Origin: G020348385 sp964580235
GTDB lineage: Bacteria > Acidobacteriota > Aminicenantia > Aminicenantales > Aminicenantaceae
Reading direction: 5' to 3'
Length of the DNA: 29,467 bases
Assembly: GCA_964580235.1 (NCBI GenBank)
Contig: CAZOJY010000033.1
Location: forward strand, 1-29,467
Of this stretch, positions 23,855 through 29,467 are shown in pieces. The position numbers and the translations under genes were made by a program. The notes below the pieces were generated by a model. That model was not told the origin of the DNA and did not search any database. It saw nothing but the letters and a program-made list of their open reading frames with translations. Within the stretch, counting starts at the first letter, position 1; the number at the start of each line of letters is the position of its first letter.

Positions 23855-23920
23855 TACTTTGCCGGAAATGCTGTGTCTCTTGTGGGATTTCGATCAGGCG
23901 AACGAAGGCTCAGGTGAGTT

Positions 23921-24292
23921 TTATTTGTGAATGACGGTTGCTTTTTCTGTGAATGATCGATTGAGATAACCAGTGAGAACAAATCCATCTTCATCCGGAG
24001 GAAGTTTTATTCTGATCCATTCGTTCAGTTCTTCTTCCACATCCAAAAGGGCACCAAGAGGCAGCCTTTTGATGATGACGGTTCCATTTTTTGGCTTGAT
24101 CCTGAGAACGGCATTTGGCTTTACCACCCGCACCTGATTGTTTTCTGCAGGGGCTGTTTGGAGAGATTGATCGAGTTTTTTATCGAGAAAGAATATTTCC
24201 GGCGGAAAAACAAGAGTCATCCCCAAAGTCCAGTTCACAAGAATAACTCCCAGAAATAATCCTGCTATTATTTTTTTGCCTTTGGTTGCCAT
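23921..24292 (-). CDS. Exported SH3b-domain protein
   Basis: 123 residues. An N-terminal hydrophobic segment (about 8-30, after MATKGKK) acts as signal peptide or membrane anchor. Residues about 50-118 form a bacterial SH3-like domain: VRVVKPNAVLRIKPKNGTVI, LPLGALLDVEEELNEWIRI and DGFVLTGYLNRSF. Such domains often bind peptidoglycan or other ligands in the periplasm. AAGGGAG lies six bases before the ATG. It is 62 bp downstream of the SH3b/beta-barrel gene and its domain resembles the second SH3b of that protein (both contain a VLTGY/VLSGY motif), so the two probably act in the same place and may derive from duplication. Confidence 0.75.
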   Translation of the reverse strand: MATKGKKIIAGLFLGVILVNWTLGMTLVFPPEIFFLDKKLDQSLQTAPAENNQVRVVKPNAVLRIKPKNGTVIIKRLPLGALLDVEEELNEWIRIKLPPDEDGFVLTGYLNRSFTEKATVIHK

Positions 24293-24354
24293 CTTTGTCT
24301 CCCTTTTGTTAACAATGTTTCATTTATCTGCATGGGCTATGCCCTTGCCGCTCA

Positions 24355-26130
24355 TTATTTTCGTCTTAGCGGATTGAGGAAAAGCTTTACACTTATCCCT
24401 GCCTGGATGGAATTGAGGGTCATATTTTCGATCGTCCCGGATGTCGTTTCCTGGCTGTTCTGCTTTGCTAAGGTCCAGCTCCCTTTCAGGCCGGCCGTGT
24501 AATACCGGACATCCAGGTTCAACGCGATGTTTTGCATCAGAAAAACATCCAGGCCGGCGCCGAAGTGAAATCCAAAGGTGTGATCCACGGTTTCCTTTAT
24601 GTTGTAACCTTGGTTATTCCAAGAATTTGTGACTTCCTCGTTCAAGTTAAATCTGTTCAGGTGGTAATCTCCTCCTGCCACAAGGTATGGAACAAACTGA
24701 TTTTTTAACGGGTAGCGGGCCTGAACACTCAGCATCAGAGAAAGATTGTTAAGCCGGCCAGCACTTAATCCTCCGGCCGTACTGGCCACATCGCTTTGGA
24801 AATAGGGCACTCGGAGCTCGACTGCGAGGTGTTTCATCAGACCAAATCCGAATGTGCCTGTGATGTTCATCCCTTTTTTGAAATGGGTCTCAGAAGGCAT
24901 GGTGTATCCGGCGCCGCCTCCCACCCAAAGGTACTCCCCTAGGCCTGGTGTCCGGCGGGATGGGATCTGTTGGATTGGCTCGGGATCAGATTCTGTTTCT
25001 TCTTCGATGACTTCAGGCTCTTTTTCCGGGATTTTTTCTGGTTCCGGGGGCGGAGGAACAACGGATTCAAAAATTTCACTGACAATGCTGTGATGGATAT
25101 ATCCGGACAGGACAATCCCTTCTTTATTCGGAGAGAGATTTACCCGATACCAATTCCCGGTTTTTGCAAGAGGCTTGAGCTCTGTTCCGGAGGAAACCCG
25201 GCTGATAACGGAACTCTTTGTGGTGGGCATCAACCGGATGTTCGCTCTGGGAACTGTGACGGCAACTTTTGTCAATACTTTGGTGGGCTGTGCTTTTTTT
25301 ATGTTTGGAGCGGTTTCGGCCTTAGGTTTTTCTGCAGAAGTGGATTTTTGTTTGTCTGGTGCTGTTTTTCCGCCATTATTTTTTTGGAGATTTTGCGGGG
25401 CGGCATCATTCTCTGCCGATTCTTCCTTATCAGATGCTGGTTTATCAAATGCTGGCAGTGTTTGGCCTGGGCCGACGGCCTTTTTTGGGCCGCCCTTTTC
25501 CTGTTTCACAGACTCATCAGCAACTGGTTTTTTCTCTCGTTGATTCGATTTGACTGTCTGGGGTGCTGTCGGCTCTTCTGCCTTCTGCTCCTGTTCGGGA
25601 TTGGTGTCAGCTCTGGCGACTTCTTTTTTTTCCTGGTTTTCATTCTCCATTTTCTGCAGAAGGCTTTTGAGGTTTTCCAGCTCCTGTTTCAATTCCTGGG
25701 TTTCATTTTCAGGCCGGGCAGCATTTTCTTCTCCTGCGCTTTGGTCCGGATCCGCTTTCTGGGATTCAAAAAAGGCCAGGGAAAGTTCGTTTTCCATCTT
25801 TTTTTCTTCCGGTTTTTCGGCAGTTTCCTCTATCATCTCAACCTTGTTGCTGTCGATAAAACCGGTTACCTGAGAATTTCTTTTTTTGGAAAGGTAGGAA
25901 ATATACAGCCATTTCTTGCTTTTATTCCCTGACGGAAACAACGAAACAGTTGTCCCCCGAGGGATGGTGTCGATGACGATACTGTGCTGGCTGGCCTCGA
26001 GAAAAATTTCTGCCTTTTCGGCGATGACCTGAGCCTTTTGGGCTTCTGCAGCTTTTTCTTCAGTCTGAGAAGATAAAAAAGAAGGAAGCAGAAAAGCCAA
26101 TAAAGCGGTCATCAGGATTGCTTTTTTCAT
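24355..26130 (-). CDS. SH3b-SH3b-outer-membrane beta-barrel protein
   Basis: 591 residues from the ATG at 26130, chosen because AAGGAGAGGG precedes it and a clean signal peptide begins there (KKAILMTALLAFLLPSFLSS); the open frame extends to 26223 without support. Domains in order: SH3b 1 at about 35-100, a coiled coil with QELKQELENLKSLLQKMENE (about 145-165), a long Lys/Glu/Pro/Ala-rich linker to about 285, SH3b 2 at about 288-352, a Pro/Glu hinge (356-390), and a beta-barrel of about 190 residues (399-591). The barrel shows alternating strands such as LAVELRVPYF, NLSLMLSVQARYPL, FVPYLVAGGDYHL and IALNLDVRYYTAGL. It probably sits in the outer membrane with SH3b domains in the periplasm, perhaps on peptidoglycan. 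No family name is assigned. Confidence 0.8.
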   Translation of the reverse strand: MKKAILMTALLAFLLPSFLSSQTEEKAAEAQKAQVIAEKAEIFLEASQHSIVIDTIPRGTTVSLFPSGNKSKKWLYISYLSKKRNSQVTGFIDSNKVEMIEETAEKPEEKKMENELSLAFFESQKADPDQSAGEENAARPENETQELKQELENLKSLLQKMENENQEKKEVARADTNPEQEQKAEEPTAPQTVKSNQREKKPVADESVKQEKGGPKKAVGPGQTLPAFDKPASDKEESAENDAAPQNLQKNNGGKTAPDKQKSTSAEKPKAETAPNIKKAQPTKVLTKVAVTVPRANIRLMPTTKSSVISRVSSGTELKPLAKTGNWYRVNLSPNKEGIVLSGYIHHSIVSEIFESVVPPPPEPEKIPEKEPEVIEEETESDPEPIQQIPSRRTPGLGEYLWVGGGAGYTMPSETHFKKGMNITGTFGFGLMKHLAVELRVPYFQSDVASTAGGLSAGRLNNLSLMLSVQARYPLKNQFVPYLVAGGDYHLNRFNLNEEVTNSWNNQGYNIKETVDHTFGFHFGAGLDVFLMQNIALNLDVRYYTAGLKGSWTLAKQNSQETTSGTIENMTLNSIQAGISVKLFLNPLRRK

Positions 26131-26203
26131 GGTCCCTCTCCTTAATATACTTATGGTGTACGATGTTTTTGTATAAAGGTCAATCGCCCAATCGGGTGAA
26201 AAT

Positions 26204-26228
26204 GGGGGGTGATATTTTCTCACCCCCC
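26204..26228 (-). terminator. GC-rich hairpin between the kinase and SH3b/barrel genes
   Basis: A perfect 9-bp inverted repeat GGGGGGTGA/TCACCCCCC with a 7-base AT-rich loop, 70 bp after the kinase stop. On the minus strand it is followed by ATTTTC, so the T-run is short; it could be a rho-independent terminator for the kinase gene or a leader structure for the next gene, whose ATG is at 26130. Confidence 0.5.
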
Positions 26229-26298
26229 TGCAAGCTTGGTAATCCGAGAAATGGGACCGAAATCCTCGGGGCAGGATTTGCCGGGATGTTAGCAGTTG

Positions 26299-29200
26299 TT
26301 AAAAAATTTGTTCTGATACCATTCCGCGATCGGCGTCTTTCCAGAGATCGAGAAAACGTTTGTGGTATTCGGAGGCTTTTTCCTTTTGGCCTCTCTGCTC
26401 AGAGATTTTTCCCAGCATGTACAGACTTCTGGCATAGAAGTCCCCAGCTTCGATCCGTCCGAGGTGGAGAGATGGAATTTTTGCAAACTCTTCCTGTGCG
26501 GTATCCAGATTCCCTGCCCTGTAGAGAGCTTGAGCCAGTGTGTAGATAAAAAAGGCCTGGATGCGGGGAAAATTCTCCTCGGGTGCATATAGGAATTGTA
26601 CCGCTTGACTCAGATTTTGACTGGCCTCAGAAAAGTTTCCTTTTTCGAATGCAATCATGCCCAATAAGTGGTTGCTGTATCTTATTAGTTTTTTATGCAT
26701 CCATGCCGGGATCTTTTCCCTGATATTTTCAGCGATTCTTGAAGCCTCAGCAAAGGATTTCATCTGAGCATAGACCAGGCCTTTTCCGTACAGGGCCCAG
26801 ATTTCCCCGGAAATGCTTTCGGCTTTCTGGGCGTTCTCTTCAAGAATAGCAAATTCTTCCAGTGCCAGCTTTGGCTGTTTAGTCCTGAGGTAGAAGACGG
26901 CAAGCTGATCATGGAGAACCGGCCTCATCAGGAGAAGTTTTTTTGCTTCTTCGAATTTTCCCTGCAAAATGTAAAAATTAGCCATTGCGACTCTGGCTTC
27001 CGTGCTTCCTTTGGGCATCTTTTGGTACTGGGCGCGCGCGTGTTCCAAATCCCCTTTCAGCAGGAAAAGATGACCGGTCAGGAGATTATATCGTGGCAGG
27101 ATATCCGGATCAAGGGAGAGGCTTCTCTCCAGCTTGGCTTGAGCAAGATCATATTTTCCCTGGTATAGGTAGACGATGCATTGTTTGAGAAGGGACGCCA
27201 CGCTGTTGGGGTATCTTTGGAGATATCTTTCGATTTCTTGATTGGCCTTTTCATACCATCCCATCGCCTCGTAAGTTTCGACTAAATTCCAGGAAGCAAG
27301 GTGATCATCAGGATTGTTGCGGATGTTTGTCTGATAGTGGGCGATGGCTTTGTCCCATTCCTCCAGCTCAAAGTATAAAATCCCCAAATTGGTGTTGCCG
27401 ATGGCGTCATCTGGGTACTGCTCCAAAAGTTTCTGGTAAGCCTCCATGGCGCTGTTATAGCTTTTTTCCCAGGATTTGTAATAATCTGCTTCGATAATGT
27501 AACGTTCTCTTTCCGACAGTCTGTTCCGGAGTTCAAACGCTTTGGTGATTGCCTCCAGCTTTGCCGGACGCAAGCCCAAGTTGCTGAAAGACATGGCGAT
27601 GGATCTCCATGCCATGGCAAACTCAGGGTCGATTTCAATGGCTTTTTGCATGGTACCAATGCTTTGCCAGTAGTCTGTCTGCATGTGATAGGTTCTTGCT
27701 TCGCTGTAAAACTTGTAGGCTTCAGGAGAACTTGTGGTGATCGTTTCAATCTGGCTGTCTGTATCGGCTGTGATCTCCTCCTCGGTGAGTTCGAAATGAG
27801 CCTTTATACTTCTGGTCAGCTCATCCACCATGGCGTAAAAACTTCTTTCGCCGACACCTTCGACACTTTCCGATCCGACGACCTCGCCCGTGCGCCCGTC
27901 TTGAAGCGTTGTGTTAATCCGGAACATATCCCCCGCCTTAGTGTAATTCCCCACGAGAATTCTGTCAGCGTGTCCGCGGACGGCGACCTCCCGTAAAACT
28001 TCTGATGAATAGGCCGTCGCATCCAGTTGGTGCAGTCTGTTGAGGATATTGAACAGAATTTCTCCGCTCACGATCCGGATGAGTTTGGATTGGGAAAGGT
28101 CCGTAATCAGCAAATCCGCAAGCGCGGTTCGCCAATGGTCCAGGCTTTCCTCACCTGTGTTATTTTTGAAATACATGATCACCAGAGAAGGCTTATCCGT
28201 TGGGGGCAAAATGACTTCTTTTTGAGAAATGAGCTGCCAGACGATCACCACGATGGCCGCCAGAGCCAGAATGACTAATGAAGGAATCAGCACTTTCTTT
28301 GGCTTGAAGCTTACGGTAATATCTTTTCCGGCAACAGGCATCCGTTTGGGCATTACTCTTTCTTCTGTGAGAAGGCTCTTTTCTGCAGTGTTCATTTCGG
28401 CCAGAAGCTCTCCGATGCTCTGGTATCGTTTTTCTCGATCTTTCTCGAGGCATTTCAGGATGATTCGGCTGAGATTTTCAGTAATCTGTGGGTTGAATTT
28501 AACAGGATCGGGGGGCTTTTGGCTTCTGTGCTTCATCGCCACACCGATCGGGGTTTCTCCCTCAAACGGCACCCTTCCCGTTACCATCTCGTACAGGATG
28601 ATTCCCAGAGAATAGATGTCCGAACGGTGGTCGACTTCCTTAAATTCTGCCTGTTCCGGAGACATGTATTCCGGCGTACCGATCAAGGCCCCAGGCCGGG
28701 TTGTTCCTTTCGACTCAAGGGAGCGGGCGATCCCAAAATCCATGATGCGGGTATTTCCCTGTTTATCGATCATGATGTTCTGGGGCTTGAGGTCTCGATG
28801 GACTACTCCCAGCCTGTGGGCTTCGCGCAAACCTTCACAGATTTGTTTGCCGATACTTAAGACCGTGCCCACGGATAGCTGTTTGGTCATTCTGATCACG
28901 CCTTTAAGGGTTTCTCCGGGCACGTATTCCATAGTTATGTAATGAGTCCCGGATTCTTCACTGAGGTGATACATCCGGCAGACATTCTTGTGTGAAATCT
29001 TCCGAGCGATTTTCAGCTCGTTGCTGAATCTTTCGATCGTTTTGCTGTCTGCGATTTCGGGCTTTATGAGTTTAAGGGCCACTTCCTCATTAATCTTTTT
29101 GTCCAGCACCCTGTAAACCCGGCCCATACCTCCTTTCCCCAACTCTTCGATGATCTCGTATCGGTCGGCAAAAACGGTCCCTCTTTTCAGTTCTAAAACA

Positions 29201-29349
29201 GGTGTTTCCAGGGTCAGGGTATTAGCCAGCAGGCTTTCATCGGCAGAAGTTAGAGATATGCCGCAGTTGCCGCAGTATCGGGTGTTTTCGGGATTGTCAT
29301 GCTGGCATTTTGGGCATTTCATCTGTTGACTTTCTTCCGGTGAATCCAT
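26299..29349 (-). CDS. Receptor-type Ser/Thr protein kinase with zinc ribbon, TolB-like and TPR domains
   Basis: 1016 residues from the ATG at 29349; the open frame begins further upstream, and a start at 29322 (MKCPKC) is also plausible. A zinc ribbon CPKC...CGNC comes first, then a Hanks kinase with glycine loop LGKGGMGRVY, VALKLI lysine, HRDLKPQN, DFG in IMDFGIA and GTPEYMSPEQ; all catalytic residues are present. After a basic linker a single membrane helix (VLIPSLVILALAAIVVIVW) is followed by a TolB/CsgG-like segment (PSLVIMYFKNNTGEESLDHW, ADRILVGNYTKAGDMFRI) and about ten TPR-like repeats to the C-terminus. The TPR part should face the periplasm. Proteins of this plan are numerous in Acidobacteria and Aminicenantes. 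The targets are unknown; the SH3b/barrel gene is the next gene downstream. Confidence 0.92.
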   Translation of the reverse strand: MDSPEESQQMKCPKCQHDNPENTRYCGNCGISLTSADESLLANTLTLETPVLELKRGTVFADRYEIIEELGKGGMGRVYRVLDKKINEEVALKLIKPEIADSKTIERFSNELKIARKISHKNVCRMYHLSEESGTHYITMEYVPGETLKGVIRMTKQLSVGTVLSIGKQICEGLREAHRLGVVHRDLKPQNIMIDKQGNTRIMDFGIARSLESKGTTRPGALIGTPEYMSPEQAEFKEVDHRSDIYSLGIILYEMVTGRVPFEGETPIGVAMKHRSQKPPDPVKFNPQITENLSRIILKCLEKDREKRYQSIGELLAEMNTAEKSLLTEERVMPKRMPVAGKDITVSFKPKKVLIPSLVILALAAIVVIVWQLISQKEVILPPTDKPSLVIMYFKNNTGEESLDHWRTALADLLITDLSQSKLIRIVSGEILFNILNRLHQLDATAYSSEVLREVAVRGHADRILVGNYTKAGDMFRINTTLQDGRTGEVVGSESVEGVGERSFYAMVDELTRSIKAHFELTEEEITADTDSQIETITTSSPEAYKFYSEARTYHMQTDYWQSIGTMQKAIEIDPEFAMAWRSIAMSFSNLGLRPAKLEAITKAFELRNRLSERERYIIEADYYKSWEKSYNSAMEAYQKLLEQYPDDAIGNTNLGILYFELEEWDKAIAHYQTNIRNNPDDHLASWNLVETYEAMGWYEKANQEIERYLQRYPNSVASLLKQCIVYLYQGKYDLAQAKLERSLSLDPDILPRYNLLTGHLFLLKGDLEHARAQYQKMPKGSTEARVAMANFYILQGKFEEAKKLLLMRPVLHDQLAVFYLRTKQPKLALEEFAILEENAQKAESISGEIWALYGKGLVYAQMKSFAEASRIAENIREKIPAWMHKKLIRYSNHLLGMIAFEKGNFSEASQNLSQAVQFLYAPEENFPRIQAFFIYTLAQALYRAGNLDTAQEEFAKIPSLHLGRIEAGDFYARSLYMLGKISEQRGQKEKASEYHKRFLDLWKDADRGMVSEQIF

Positions 29350-29376
29350 AATAGCCCACCCTCCTGGAACTGTCAA
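29348..29376 (-). promoter_or_regulatory. Near-consensus promoter overlapping the kinase start
   Basis: On the minus strand TTGACA (29371-29376), a 17-bp spacer and TATTAT (29348-29353), which shares two bases with the ATG at 29349. Transcription would start near 29341, after that ATG, favouring translation from the ATG at 29322. In conflict with this, AGGAGGG lies at good distance before 29349. Confidence 0.55.
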
Positions 29377-29402
29377 AGGAAAAAGGGACGCGAGTTTTTG
29401 AG

Positions 29403-29467
29403 TTACTCCTCCATCTTGAACAGGGAATCATCCAACCCCGTGTTGTACTGGACTTCCGAGATGGTGA
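29403..29467 (-). CDS. C-terminal end of a LolA-like/outer membrane lipoprotein-sorting protein
   Basis: The minus strand from the right edge reads 21 codons to the TAA at 29403-29405: TISEVQYNTGLDDSLFKMEE. The pattern V-YN-GLDDSLF is the usual end of outer-membrane lipoprotein-sorting (LolA-like) proteins, in which it forms the last beta strand. The rest is outside the window, so this is a tentative call. It precedes the kinase gene by about 50 bp, with a separate kinase promoter between them. Confidence 0.5.
   Translation of the reverse strand, partial: TISEVQYNTGLDDSLFKMEE

Noticed and set aside
24970..25932. Plus-strand ORF of 320 codons rich in Phe, Leu and Cys
   Set aside because: Shadow of the Lys/Glu-rich linker of the SH3b/barrel protein, which produces Phe/Leu-rich antisense codons.
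1..29467. Search by eye for CRISPR arrays, tRNA or rRNA genes, insertion sequences and attachment sites
   Set aside because: No regularly spaced repeats, tRNA-like T-loop (GGTTCGA) with CCA-end context, transposase motifs or terminal inverted repeats were recognised. A short tRNA could be missed without a scan.

Overview
The window carries no rRNA or tRNA to place it. Gene content and style suggest a Gram-negative, probably uncultured bacterium of the Acidobacteriota/Candidatus Aminicenantes type. The pointers are a zinc-ribbon Ser/Thr kinase fused to TPRs, SH3b/beta-barrel envelope proteins, a lipoprotein M3 peptidase, remnants of a beta-propeller protein and a GH29 enzyme, a corrinoid-type URO-D protein beside an SSS symporter, and an ETF pair at the end of a fatty-acid operon. 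This placement is inference from gene style, not from a marker tree.

Layout. 1-4646 (minus): the N-terminal part of a protein running off the left edge, then polA and a small conserved protein. 4844-10689 (plus): a tightly packed operon yceD-rpmF-plsX-fabG-acpP-fabF-etfB-etfA behind a near-consensus sigma70 promoter; fabD and fabH are absent from it. 10702-12822 (minus): a lipoprotein Dcp-type M3 peptidase. 12912-13461 (plus): a truncated, frameshifted beta-propeller remnant. 13467-17015 (minus): a 1182-residue protein joining a GGDEF domain, a STAND/AAA_16-like ATPase and HEAT-like repeats. 17223-20276 (plus): a URO-D/methyltransferase-like protein and a sodium/solute symporter. 20298-22252: a decaying locus with three broken genes (GH29 fucosidase, DUF3052-like, VOC/glyoxalase). 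22270-29467 (minus): a GT-A glycosyltransferase resembling phosphoglycerate-linked sugar synthases, a small SH3b protein, a large SH3b plus beta-barrel protein, a receptor-type Ser/Thr kinase with TPRs, and the last 21 codons of a LolA-like protein.

How the genes fit together. The plus-strand operon supplies phospholipid precursors (PlsX acyl-phosphate) and the elongation enzymes and carrier of type II fatty-acid synthesis, together with an electron-transfer flavoprotein, next to a ribosomal protein and the rRNA-linked YceD. The right end looks like an envelope and signalling module: a kinase with a predicted extracytoplasmic TPR domain, and SH3b proteins, one of which seems to reach the outer membrane. 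The most unusual items are the GGDEF-ATPase-HEAT protein, whose central domain of about 100 residues recurs in the separate protein at the left edge, the cluster of pseudogenes, and several promoters whose -10 boxes touch the start codon.
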